Assembly: GCA_963676725.1 (NCBI GenBank)
Contig: OY781463.1
Span: 1,922,001 to 1,986,000 of the forward strand
Reading direction: 5' to 3'
Source of the DNA: G963662905 sp963676725
Lineage (GTDB): Bacteria; Bacteroidota; Bacteroidia; Bacteroidales; WRLA01
Length of the DNA stretch: 64,000 nucleotides
Every line of letters starts with the position of its first letter. The first letter of the stretch is position 1. Below the pieces are notes generated by a model. The model was not told where the DNA came from and ran no database searches. It worked only from the letters and a program-made list of their open reading frames with translations. Position numbers and translations under genes: made by a program. This document shows positions 17,927-26,244 of this stretch, in pieces.

Positions 17927-19009
17927 ATGAAGGAATTACGATTAATGAAGGGCAACGAAGCATTCGCAGAAGCTGCTATACGCGCAGGCACTGACGGTTA
18001 TTTTGGTTACCCTATTACCCCGCAGTCGGAAGTCCTGGAATACCTGATGGCCGAGAAGCCCCATGATCGCACCGGTATGGTGGTTCTACAGGCAGAAAGT
18101 GAAGTAGCAGCAATTAATATGCTCTACGGCGGCGCAGGAACAGGCAAAAAAGTAATGACTTCCTCATCAAGTCCGGGCATCAGCCTGAAGATGGAAGGCA
18201 TTTCGTATATGGCAGGCGCCGAATTGCCCTGTCTTATTCTTAATGTAGTTCGTGGAGGCCCTGGTTTGGGCACCATTCAACCTGCTCAGTCTGATTATTT
18301 TCAGGCTACAAAAGGTGGTGGCCACGGTGATTATAATCTTATTGTATTAGCTCCCGCCTCTGTTCAGGAAATGGCAGATTTTGTGCAGTTAAGCTTTGAT
18401 TTGGCTTTTAAATACCGTACTCCGGTAATGATCCTCTCTGATGGGGTTATCGGCCAAATGATGGAAAAAGTAGAATTGCCCGAATCCAAACCACGCTGGA
18501 CAACCGAAGAGGTAATTGAAAAGTCACCATGGGCTACAACAGGTAAAACTCCTGATCGTGAACGCAATATCATTACTTCCCTGGATCTTGATTCAAACAA
18601 ACAGGAACTGCATAACATTCATCTACAGGCTAAATACCAGAAGATGAAAGAAGAAGAAGTACGTTTCGAGAAATTGTATTGCGATGATGCTGAATATGCA
18701 ATCGTAGCATTTGGATCATCGGCACGAATCAGTCAAAAAGCAGTGCAACTAGCTCGTGCTAAAGGCATTAAAGTTGGCATGCTTCGTCCCATTACATTGT
18801 TCCCATTCCCAACCAAAGTAATCGAAGAAATGACACAAAAAATTAAAGGGATTCTTTGTGTGGAAATGAATGCAGGACAAATGATTGAAGATGTGCGCCT
18901 CGCTGTAAATGGCAAGGTAAAAGTAGAACATTTTGGCCGCATGGGCGGAATCATTCCTTCTCCGAATGAAGTAGTGGAAGCCCTGGAACAAAAAATTATA
19001 GGAGGTTAA
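17927..19009 (+). CDS. korA: 2-oxoacid:ferredoxin oxidoreductase, alpha subunit
   Basis: A 360-residue subunit holding the pyrimidine-binding part of the TPP site. The N-terminus (LMKGNEAFAEAAIRAGTDGYFGYPITPQSEVLEYL in pieces) with YPITP and the EVAAINMLYGGAGTGKKVMTSSSSPGISLK region is the family signature. The C-terminal third (YAIVAFGSSARISQKAV, GMLRPITLFPFP) is the transketolase-C-like domain. With the other subunits it oxidises a 2-oxoacid, most likely 2-oxoglutarate to succinyl-CoA, reducing ferredoxin. Only two bases separate it from korB. Confidence 0.93.
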   Translation: MKELRLMKGNEAFAEAAIRAGTDGYFGYPITPQSEVLEYLMAEKPHDRTGMVVLQAESEVAAINMLYGGAGTGKKVMTSSSSPGISLKMEGISYMAGAELPCLILNVVRGGPGLGTIQPAQSDYFQATKGGGHGDYNLIVLAPASVQEMADFVQLSFDLAFKYRTPVMILSDGVIGQMMEKVELPESKPRWTTEEVIEKSPWATTGKTPDRERNIITSLDLDSNKQELHNIHLQAKYQKMKEEEVRFEKLYCDDAEYAIVAFGSSARISQKAVQLARAKGIKVGMLRPITLFPFPTKVIEEMTQKIKGILCVEMNAGQMIEDVRLAVNGKVKVEHFGRMGGIIPSPNEVVEALEQKIIGG

Positions 19010-19011
19010 TC

Positions 19012-19803
19012 ATGAGCGGACAATTCGACAGACCAGAAATAAGAACAGAAGAGAATCTCGTTTATAAAAAAACGAGCCTCATGACGGATAATACTTTATC
19101 CTATTGCCCGGGCTGTGGCCACGGAACTACGCACCGTATGCTTATGGAAGTAGTTGATGAAATGGGCATTCAGGCAGAAACAATCGGTATTGCTCCGGTT
19201 GGTTGTTCTGTACTTGCCTATGATTTTATGAATATTGATATGCAGCAAGCGGCTCATGGTCGTGCTCCTGCACTGGCAACTGCGGTTAAGCGCTTATGGC
19301 CCGAAAAATTCGTATTCACTTATCAGGGCGATGGTGACCTTGCTGCTATTGGTACAGCGGAAACTATTCATGCCTGTAATCGTGGCGAAAATATCCTTGT
19401 GGTATTTATCAATAATGGTATTTATGGAATGACCGGCGGCCAAATGGCTCCGACTACCCTTCCCGGAATGCCTACATCTACTTCTCCTTACGGCCGTGAT
19501 GTGAAAATGATGGGAAATCCATTGCGTATGACTGAAATTGTCGCTACGCTTCCCGGTACTTATTATGTTGCCAGGCATTCTGTACACACTCCAGCGAATG
19601 TGCGCAAAACAAAACGTGCACTACAAAAAGCGCTACAAATCCAAAAGGAAGGTAATAAAGGCGCTTGCTTTATCGAAGTCGTATCCAACTGTAATTCAGG
19701 ATGGAAACTATCTCCCGTAAAAGCAAATGAATGGATGGTGGACAATATGTTCCCATACTATCCTTTAGGCGATCTGAAAGTAGATGGCGAACTCGTTAAA
19801 TAA
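19012..19803 (+). CDS. korB: 2-oxoacid:ferredoxin oxidoreductase, beta subunit
   Basis: A 263-residue TPP-binding subunit. The segment SYCPGCGHGTTHRML carries the Cys/Gly/His features of the family, and the diphosphate/Mg2+ motif GDGDLAAIGTAETIHACNRGENILVVFINNGIYGMTGGQ (GDGD...NN) is clear when read in parts. It lacks Fe-S cysteines of pyruvate-type beta subunits beyond the N-terminal pair, consistent with Kor/Vor. The GGAGGTTAATCATG start has an unusually strong ribosome site overlapping the end of korA. Confidence 0.93.
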   Translation: MSGQFDRPEIRTEENLVYKKTSLMTDNTLSYCPGCGHGTTHRMLMEVVDEMGIQAETIGIAPVGCSVLAYDFMNIDMQQAAHGRAPALATAVKRLWPEKFVFTYQGDGDLAAIGTAETIHACNRGENILVVFINNGIYGMTGGQMAPTTLPGMPTSTSPYGRDVKMMGNPLRMTEIVATLPGTYYVARHSVHTPANVRKTKRALQKALQIQKEGNKGACFIEVVSNCNSGWKLSPVKANEWMVDNMFPYYPLGDLKVDGELVK

Positions 19804-19827
19804 TTTATGAACTGAAAACCAGAAAAA

Positions 19828-20373
19828 ATGACTGAAGAAATCATTATAGCAGGTTTTGGTGGACAAGGCGTCCTCTCTATGGGAAAAATCCTTGCCTATT
19901 CCGGAATTATGCAAGATCAGGAAGTGAGCTGGATGCCATCCTACGGCCCTGAAATGCGTGGCGGTACTGCCAACGTAACTGTCATTGTCAGCGATGAGCG
20001 CATCAGTTCTCCAATTGTCAATGAATTTGATACGGCCATCATCCTCAACCAACAGTCACTCGATAAATTCGAGGAAACTGTGAAAGCCGGAGGATTATTG
20101 CTTTACGATCCAAATGGTATTACTCGCCCCCCTTCACGTAAGGATATCAAAATCTTTAAAATTGAAGCAAATGCGGAGGCTGTAAAGCTGGAAAACCCTA
20201 AAACCTTTAATATGGTTGTTTTGGGCGGATTCTTAAAAGTGAAGCCTATTGTAAAAATGGAAAATGTGGTAAAAGGTCTGGAAAAATCACTTCCAACTCG
20301 CCACCACAAACTAATTCCTCTAAACATCAAAGCCATAGAGCGTGGTGGAGATATTGTGGAAGAAGTACAATAA
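19828..20373 (+). CDS. korC: 2-oxoacid:ferredoxin oxidoreductase, gamma subunit
   Basis: A 181-residue subunit of the gamma family. The N-terminal GFGGQGVLSMGKILAYSGI and SYGPEMRGGTANVTVIVSDERISSP (in pieces) are diagnostic. It binds the CoA/interface side of the complex. It completes the operon 24 bp after korB and is followed by a strong terminator. Confidence 0.92.
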   Translation: MTEEIIIAGFGGQGVLSMGKILAYSGIMQDQEVSWMPSYGPEMRGGTANVTVIVSDERISSPIVNEFDTAIILNQQSLDKFEETVKAGGLLLYDPNGITRPPSRKDIKIFKIEANAEAVKLENPKTFNMVVLGGFLKVKPIVKMENVVKGLEKSLPTRHHKLIPLNIKAIERGGDIVEEVQ

Positions 20374-20390
20374 TTCCATTCCCATAAACA

Positions 20391-20424
20391 AAAAAAGCCA
20401 TCCGTTTTTCGGATGGCTTTTTTT
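20391..20424. terminator. bidirectional terminator between korC and sucD
   Basis: AAAAAAGCCATCCG (20391-20404) pairs with CGGATGGCTTTTTTT (20410-20424), with flanking A and T tracts serving both convergent operons. Confidence 0.9.
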
Positions 20425-20450
20425 ATGCCTAAAAAATTTGCTGTTACTCT

Positions 20451-21320
20451 TTATGATAAAAGTTCTGCCATTTTTGTTCCTATATCAGCAGGAGAATCAA
20501 CAACATGAATCCCACATTCGCGCATAATTGCTTTTTTGGCTTCCGCTGTATCAGCTTTTCCCCCAACAATTGCACCGGCATGCCCCATGGTACGTCCTTT
20601 AGGTGCTGTAGCACCAGCAATAAAACCGACAACAGGTTTTGTACTGTGTGTACGGATATATTCAGCAGCTTCTGCTTCCATATTGCCACCAATCTCGCCA
20701 ATCATGACAATTCCTTTTGTTTCAGGATCATTCATAAGGAGTTCAACAGCATCTTTTGTTGTTGTTCCGGGGATAGGATCGCCTCCGATACCGATGGCAG
20801 TAGTTTGCCCCAATCCTGCTTTTGTAAGCTGATCAACAGCTTCATAGGTAAGTGTTCCCGAACGGGAAACGATACCAACATCACCTTTTTTATGTATAAA
20901 GCCTGGCATAATGCCTACTTTGGCTTCGTCGGGAGTAATAACGCCTGGGCAATTTGGTCCAACCAAGCGACAATCACGCGCATCAATATATTGCTTTACA
21001 CTGACCATATCTTTTACAGGAATGCCTTCAGTGATGCAAATAATGACTTTTATCCCTGCATCAGCAGCCTCCATTACCGCATCGGCAGCAAATGGTGGTG
21101 GCACAAAAATAACGGAAACATCTGCTGCTGTTTGCTCAACAGCATCTTTCACAGTATTGAATACCGGTTTGCCGAGATGTTCCTGGCCACCTTTTCCCGG
21201 TGTTACCCCACCAACTACATTGGTGCCATAGTCAATCATTTGGGAGGCATGAAAACTCCCCTCTTTTCCGGTAAATCCCTGTACGATAATTTTTGAATCT
21301 TTGTTAACGAGAACGCTCAT
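20451..21320 (-). CDS. sucD: succinate-CoA ligase, alpha subunit
   Basis: A 289-residue subunit that interconverts succinyl-CoA and succinate with nucleotide phosphorylation. The CoA-binding Rossmann part has QGFTGKEGSFH and GGVTPGKGG; the phospho-histidine is His247 in TMGHAGAIVGG; GPNCPGVITP is also typical. The beta subunit gene sucC is not adjacent, which is common in Bacteroidota. Its convergence with the kor operon places two consecutive TCA-type steps (2-oxoglutarate to succinyl-CoA to succinate) side by side. Confidence 0.95.
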   Translation of the reverse strand: MSVLVNKDSKIIVQGFTGKEGSFHASQMIDYGTNVVGGVTPGKGGQEHLGKPVFNTVKDAVEQTAADVSVIFVPPPFAADAVMEAADAGIKVIICITEGIPVKDMVSVKQYIDARDCRLVGPNCPGVITPDEAKVGIMPGFIHKKGDVGIVSRSGTLTYEAVDQLTKAGLGQTTAIGIGGDPIPGTTTKDAVELLMNDPETKGIVMIGEIGGNMEAEAAEYIRTHSTKPVVGFIAGATAPKGRTMGHAGAIVGGKADTAEAKKAIMRECGIHVVDSPADIGTKMAELLS

Positions 21321-21366
21321 AGGACAATATTGATTAATTCATATTCAAAGAAATCTTTTCTTAAAG

Positions 21367-21374
21367 CAAAGATA
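21367..21374 (-). promoter_or_regulatory. -7 box of sucD
   Basis: Minus-strand TATCTTTG, a perfect TAnnTTTG box, 47 bp before the sucD ATG. The expected -33 region reads TTTA rather than TTTG. Confidence 0.45.
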
Positions 21375-21409
21375 ATGAACTTATCTAATTATCTAAATAT
21401 TAAAATAGA

Positions 21410-21793
21410 TTATTCCACTATCTCGATTAGTTTAAAGGGCAATTTACTGACATCTTCGTAATCTTCCCCTGTCTCCATCATTTCTTCATCATCTTCGTCA
21501 TAATACCATTCAACAACAATATTATAGCCTTTGAGTTCAGTTATAGGGCGTAATTTTTTAAATAATTCTAAAATAAATTTTGAAGAGCTGGTATTAAAAT
21601 ACTCCAAATACACTTTCATGACGGTATTTGTTTTAGGAGCTTTTGCATACTCTTCAATCCAATCTACTAATGGGGCAAAATATTCATAGGTATTTTCCGG
21701 AATAGACCTGCCTTTGAGTTCAAGAATCCCCTTATCATAGTTAAAGTCAACATCAGGTGTTTGTCTCGTACCTTTTATATAGAGCTGTTTCAT
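21410..21793 (-). CDS. SiaC-family regulatory phosphoprotein (DUF1987)
   Basis: A 127-residue STAS-like protein of the SiaC family. GTRQTPDVDFNYDKGILELKGRSIPE (read in parts), EYFNTSSSKFILELFKKL and WYYDEDDEEMMETGEDYEDV are the family signatures. Thr68 in YFNTSSSK sits exactly where the regulatory phospho-threonine of Pseudomonas SiaC is known. In that system a PP2C phosphatase (SiaA) and a kinase (SiaB) toggle this residue to tune diguanylate cyclase activity. A SpoIIE-type PP2C protein is the next gene upstream on this strand, but 1.1 kb away. No SiaB-like kinase is visible. Confidence 0.85.
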   Translation of the reverse strand: MKQLYIKGTRQTPDVDFNYDKGILELKGRSIPENTYEYFAPLVDWIEEYAKAPKTNTVMKVYLEYFNTSSSKFILELFKKLRPITELKGYNIVVEWYYDEDDEEMMETGEDYEDVSKLPFKLIEIVE

Positions 21794-22062
21794 CGATTTT
21801 CTAATATTATTATGTACTTACAATAATACCAAATACAGGCATTATATACGATTGGCAATATTAGCAAAAATCAGTCAGAATTTAAGTGGCTACGTGTATA
21901 AAATTAGTCCGTCTAATGAAATAAACCTTCTTAGCCTGAATAATTCACAAATTCTTTTATTCCGAACGTAAACCGTTTCAATAGAAAGAAATGCTTATTT
22001 TTTGGTACTTGAAATAGCTACGGCTATTCCTGTGTGCCAAAAAACTGCTCTCCCTTTCTCCC

Positions 22063-22159
22063 GACTTCGACAATGCGACACCCTAAAAGACAATATGAAA
22101 TTTGCATTACGCTTATTTATAGGCAATGAATTTATTGTTGAGTGATGCGTATCGAAGTC
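22063..22159. repeat. 97-bp inverted-repeat element, copy A1
   Basis: Begins GACTTCGACAATGCGACACC and ends GATGCGTATCGAAGTC, an imperfect terminal inverted repeat. It is about 81% identical to copy A2 at 22642-22738, with the same length. Probably a MITE-like or REP-like element. Confidence 0.7.
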
Positions 22160-22161
22160 AG

Positions 22162-22248
22162 GAAATAGAACACTAATTTTTCTTTCGCAGCTTATGCAAT
22201 ATCCAAAACACAGCCTGTAGGGCTGGAACAATAAAAGGAACGCCCTGT
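22162..22248. repeat. 87-bp direct repeat, copy B1
   Basis: Direct repeat of 22477-22563, about 91% identical over 87 bp and 58 of 60 bases at the 3' side, containing CACAGCCTGTAGGGCTGGAA, itself an imperfect palindrome. Confidence 0.75.
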
Positions 22249-22380
22249 TTCAAAAATGGCAAGAACTCAAAATCAGGCCATAAGCCTTACACAAATTTCG
22301 ACTGCTTTTGGCTATGATTGCAAGAGAGCTAATCAACTTTTGTTGCAGACTTACAGCCTGCCCAAATTTCTGCTTCTCCA

Positions 22381-22405
22381 TAACCCAATGCGCTGCATTG
22401 GGTTA
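22381..22405. repeat. dispersed palindrome, copy 2
   Basis: TAACCCAATGC, three bases, GCATTGGGTTA: an 11-bp perfect stem. The core recurs at 8721-8743. Confidence 0.65.
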
Positions 22406-22412
22406 TGTTATG

Positions 22413-22429
22413 TCAGGCTTACAGCCTGA
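22413..22429. repeat. TCAGGCT/AGCCTGA palindrome cluster
   Basis: TCAGGCTTACAGCCTGA, a 7-bp stem with a 3-base loop. Variants of this motif occur at least three more times between 22330 and 22640 in both orientations. Confidence 0.65.
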
Positions 22430-22476
22430 AAAACAATACAATCTATAAAGATTCGATATTCAAATTGCTAGAAAGT

Positions 22477-22563
22477 GAAATAGAAAACTAATTTCTCATT
22501 TTTAGCTTATCCAATATCCAAAACACAGCCTGTAGGGCTGGAACAACAAAAGGAACGCCCTGT
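22477..22563. repeat. 87-bp direct repeat, copy B2
   Basis: Second copy of the 87-bp repeat, same orientation as 22162-22248. Confidence 0.75.
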
Positions 22564-22641
22564 CCTTGATGATACTAAAATCAAATCAGGCTGTAAGCCT
22601 GACACAAATTTCGACTGCTTGTGTCAGGCTTACAGACTCGC

Positions 22642-22738
22642 GACTTCGGCAATGCGTCACCCTAAAAGACAAAATGAAATTTATAACACATTTATTTATA
22701 GGTAATTAAAATATTGTAGGGTGACGCGTGTCGAAATC
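22642..22738. repeat. 97-bp inverted-repeat element, copy A2
   Basis: Ends are GACTTCGGCAATGCGTCACC and the near-complement finishing GTGACGCGTGTCGAAATC; the inner arm GCGTCACCCTA / TAGGGTGACGC is a perfect 11-bp stem. Better preserved than copy A1. Confidence 0.72.
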
Positions 22739-22887
22739 AGGAAACTGCGCTCCCTTTCTCTTATTGCGTTTTACGCTCACCGAGTATGTCGAATATGCTC
22801 ATTACAAAGATTCATGAATTAATCAAGGTTAGGGATTTTTGTGTGTGTAATTCTGATAATGAAGGATTGGCCAAACAAAACAGGCAA

Positions 22888-25800
22888 TTAAAGGTGATAT
22901 GTACCACCAATTACCAAAACATCATCTATTTGTTCATTATCGCCACGCCACTGCACAAAGGCATTTTCTAATTCAGTCGGCATATCAGAACAAGGTTTGC
23001 CAATAAGTTCAATCATCAGTTCCCGAAACCTTTTGTTCAGGAATTTTTTGCCATGATCCCCGCCAAATTGATCGATATAACCATCAGTAGTTAGAAAGAA
23101 GCGGTCTCCATCTTTCAATTGAATTACATGGTTTGTAAATGCCTTATGGTCTTTTGTAGAAACCCCTACAGGCATTCTGTCCCCTTTTATTTCGAACATA
23201 TTTCCAATTTGGCTTGCACCTTCGGGTACTTCATTATCTTTAAGTTCATCCCTGTACAAATACAAAGAATTGTATGCACCGGCATAGGATAATGTTGCAT
23301 TTTTCAGGTCAATAGCGACCAGCGCCATATCCATTCCTTCTTTGGTATCCCCTTCCCTGCCTTTTTGCTGCAACACACTAATCAGGTTGTCGCGAAGCAG
23401 ATTGAGGATTGTAGCCGGTTCCAGAATCGCTTTTTCATTTACAATTTCATTCAAATAGGAAATTCCGATCATGCTCATAAAAGCACCCGGAACCCCGTGC
23501 CCTGTGCAATCGGAAGCTGCAATAACAGCAAGTTCATGCTTATCGGAAAACCAATAGAAATCACCACTCACGATATCGCGCGGCTGATAAAAAATAAAGG
23601 ATTCGGGCATAATTTTATTGAGGTCTGACACAGGTCTCATAATTGCTGCCTGAATACGCCTTGCATAATTAATGCTATCCGTAATGTCCTTGTTTTTTTG
23701 GGCCAGCTGGTTATTTTTTTCAGTAACCTCACGGGTACGAACAGCTACTTTATCTTCAAGGATTTTCTTTTCCCGCCTTAGGTTTTTTTCACGCAGAAGT
23801 ATATAGGTATAGATAATAGTAATGATCAACAAGATGACCAAAGCGACAAACCACCACCTTTGGTAAAAAGGAGGCCGAATGCGAAATGAATAAGTTGCAG
23901 GATGCTCAGACCAAATTCCTTGATCGCTAGCAGCCAATATTTCCAATTGATAATCTCCAGGAGATAAACCCGAAAATGAAATAAAATTCTGTGGGCCAGC
24001 TGGACGCCATTCTTCTTCAAGGCCTAGTAATCGCACCTTATACCGAACAGCTGCAGGATCAATATAGTTTGGGCTAATAAACTGGAAATAGAATGAATTT
24101 TGGGTATAAGGAAAAACGCTTTTTTCATTGAGAGTATGCTTGTTCAGGTTCACCAGCATCTTTTCTATATACACATCCGGTTGTTTTTCTTCCAGCTTCA
24201 GTTGATCTTCCTGAAGCAACATCAGCCCTTCAACCGTACCAATGAGGATTTTCCCTTTTGCATATTCTAAAACGGCATCATTTTTCACTTCAATGCCTGT
24301 AAAGCCGTGTTTGCTGCCGTATGAGAACAATGCCTTTGTATCAGGATTATAGATATTCAATCCCCTATTTGTCCCAATAAGCATCAGCCCGCCTTTGGTT
24401 TTATACAACATACTGATGCGGTCTGAAAGAAGTCCATTACTGCTATTCAGAACGCTCGTACTATCACTATTATGGCAAATAATAATACCCCTGCCTTCCG
24501 TGCCTATCCAAAGGTCGTCACCGTTTTCTGCAAAGCAGCGTGCTGTAAATTTCCCGGGAATATTTGCTTTTTTAAATGCTCCGTCTTTTGTTTTTATTGC
24601 AATGCCATTCCCTAGAGCGGCAATCCAGAGTTGTTGGCGAGCATCAGTATAAAGCGCTGTGATTGTGTTTCCTGTGAGCCCATCGCGTTGTGAAAACCTA
24701 TGCACCTGCTTAGTGTCCGGATTGAAATTCAATAATCCATTGAGGGTTCCGATCCACAGGCTTCCATCTACAGCTGTTTGCAAACCTGTAACCGAATTTA
24801 AATTGCCCCGAAACCAATTTCTTAGGTCGCGCACCGGTAGAAACATATCTAAATCAGGATGATATTGCAATAATCTCTTATTGTCTGTACCTACCCATAA
24901 ACGATCTTTTTGGTCTACTTGAATAAACCTGACCTTTAAAGCGTTGGAATTGGATTCTGAATTTTCATACTCTGTAAGATCCAATGCGGCCCCTGATTGT
25001 AGTCCCTGCATATTGATTAAACCTCTATTTGTTCCGAGCCAAATACTGTTTTGAACACTGCAAATAGACCATATCTGTCTGTCTTTTAGCCCGCTTTCTT
25101 CTGTAAAATGCAGGAATTTAGATCCGGAAAACATCAAAAGACCTGATTCATGTGTTCCAATAAATAAATTGCCTTCATCGTCGCGAAGCAGACAGCTTAT
25201 TTGATTGCTTTGCAAGCCATTGAGGATATTATATTCTACGATAATGCCATGCGATCCAATTTTAAACAGGCCTTTGTCCCATAAACCTGCCCAGATTTCA
25301 GTACCACCAAGCACTGGAAGGATACATGAAACAGGATTCCGATATTCTGTTCCCGAAAAAACAGCTTTTGTCTGCTTGCTTATAGGATTATAGAATATAA
25401 TATCGCCCTGTTGGCTTCCCAGCCATAACCCATTTTCATCGGCAGTCATTTTTAACAAACGAACATAATTGGGTAAGCCATTGAGATATTGTGGCGTAAA
25501 ACTCATTGAGTCAGGATTGAACGCCCGTATTCCGTAATCAGTAAGAAAATATATATTCCCTTCAAATTCCACAACATCTAAAACGAGATCGCTGAGGCCT
25601 TGTTGCCCTTTAAAAATTGTATAATCTAGCTTTTTAATTGTATCACTTTCAGTATGAGCAATCCTTATGGCACCCTCACCAAAGGTAGCCAACCAGATAT
25701 TCCCTTTATCATCACCAGCAATACTCAGGATATCTTTATGCAACTCCTCTCCTTCCAGATGTATTTCAGAAAATGCTTCGCCATTATAATAGCTTAAGCC

Positions 25801-26094
25801 TCCATTATAATGCCCTAGCCACAGCCCATTATTTGTATCAAAAAAGAGTGATTTTACCCCACCCGCAGCCAAACCGTCAACGGAGCTGTAATTTCGGAAT
25901 TCATGTCCATTAAATGCAGAAAGCCCACTGGCGGTTGCCATCCAAAGCACTCCTTTTTGATCCATGCAGATATCATTAATCTTCGAATCAGGCAAACCTT
26001 CCTGAACGCTATATCGTGCAAAAAAATAGTTCTGTGCTGATAAAACCTGCGCAGAAAACATGACTATGAGCAAAACTAAAAAGCGAAAATTCAT
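22888..26094 (-). CDS. propeller-Y_Y_Y sensor with SpoIIE phosphatase
   Basis: A 1068-residue membrane signalling protein. Residues 1-20 are a signal peptide (LSAQ). Residues 30-640 hold about a dozen two-component-regulator propeller repeats (GVLWMATASGLSAFN, NGLWLGHYNGGLSYY, GSLWIGTLNGLLNFN), forming a periplasmic sensor; a Y_Y_Y domain follows (YKVRLLGLEEEWRPAG, LSPGDYQLEILA). A transmembrane helix (WWFVALVILLIITIIYTYILL) and a coiled coil (EVTEKNNQLAQKNKD) lead to a C-terminal PP2C/SpoIIE domain with AASDCTGHGVPGAFMSM, MDMALVAIDL and FLTTDGYIDQFGG carrying metal-binding Asp residues. It probably dephosphorylates a STAS-type partner; SiaC encoded downstream is the best candidate. Confidence 0.9.
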   Translation of the reverse strand: MNFRFLVLLIVMFSAQVLSAQNYFFARYSVQEGLPDSKINDICMDQKGVLWMATASGLSAFNGHEFRNYSSVDGLAAGGVKSLFFDTNNGLWLGHYNGGLSYYNGEAFSEIHLEGEELHKDILSIAGDDKGNIWLATFGEGAIRIAHTESDTIKKLDYTIFKGQQGLSDLVLDVVEFEGNIYFLTDYGIRAFNPDSMSFTPQYLNGLPNYVRLLKMTADENGLWLGSQQGDIIFYNPISKQTKAVFSGTEYRNPVSCILPVLGGTEIWAGLWDKGLFKIGSHGIIVEYNILNGLQSNQISCLLRDDEGNLFIGTHESGLLMFSGSKFLHFTEESGLKDRQIWSICSVQNSIWLGTNRGLINMQGLQSGAALDLTEYENSESNSNALKVRFIQVDQKDRLWVGTDNKRLLQYHPDLDMFLPVRDLRNWFRGNLNSVTGLQTAVDGSLWIGTLNGLLNFNPDTKQVHRFSQRDGLTGNTITALYTDARQQLWIAALGNGIAIKTKDGAFKKANIPGKFTARCFAENGDDLWIGTEGRGIIICHNSDSTSVLNSSNGLLSDRISMLYKTKGGLMLIGTNRGLNIYNPDTKALFSYGSKHGFTGIEVKNDAVLEYAKGKILIGTVEGLMLLQEDQLKLEEKQPDVYIEKMLVNLNKHTLNEKSVFPYTQNSFYFQFISPNYIDPAAVRYKVRLLGLEEEWRPAGPQNFISFSGLSPGDYQLEILAASDQGIWSEHPATYSFRIRPPFYQRWWFVALVILLIITIIYTYILLREKNLRREKKILEDKVAVRTREVTEKNNQLAQKNKDITDSINYARRIQAAIMRPVSDLNKIMPESFIFYQPRDIVSGDFYWFSDKHELAVIAASDCTGHGVPGAFMSMIGISYLNEIVNEKAILEPATILNLLRDNLISVLQQKGREGDTKEGMDMALVAIDLKNATLSYAGAYNSLYLYRDELKDNEVPEGASQIGNMFEIKGDRMPVGVSTKDHKAFTNHVIQLKDGDRFFLTTDGYIDQFGGDHGKKFLNKRFRELMIELIGKPCSDMPTELENAFVQWRGDNEQIDDVLVIGGTYHL

Positions 26095-26244
26095 TGGCTT
26101 ATCGTTTTTAATTTACGGATTTCAGAGTAAAGGTAGTGATTTCTTGGAAATAAGCTGATTTTCGATCAGGAAATTGAAATCAAGCCCTTTAATTATTGAG
26201 CCGATGAGCTATAGTCCTTGGATCATTAGGAAAACAAACTTTGC

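Larger units (their letters stand above)
21794..22887. other. repeat-filled non-coding island
   Basis: About 1.1 kb with no supportable gene, between the SpoIIE-phosphatase and SiaC genes. It is built from repeats in the order A1, B1, palindromes, B2, A2, plus the TCAGGC motifs. It interrupts what might otherwise be an operon. Confidence 0.6.

Noticed and set aside
20505..21296. 263-codon plus-strand frame opposite sucD
   Set aside because: Mirror of the well-supported sucD gene; rich in Cys, His and Asn as expected of an antisense frame.
22063..22738. CRISPR-like repeat array
   Set aside because: Only two copies of each unit, variable spacing, and the units are long with terminal inverted repeats; no cas genes are present.
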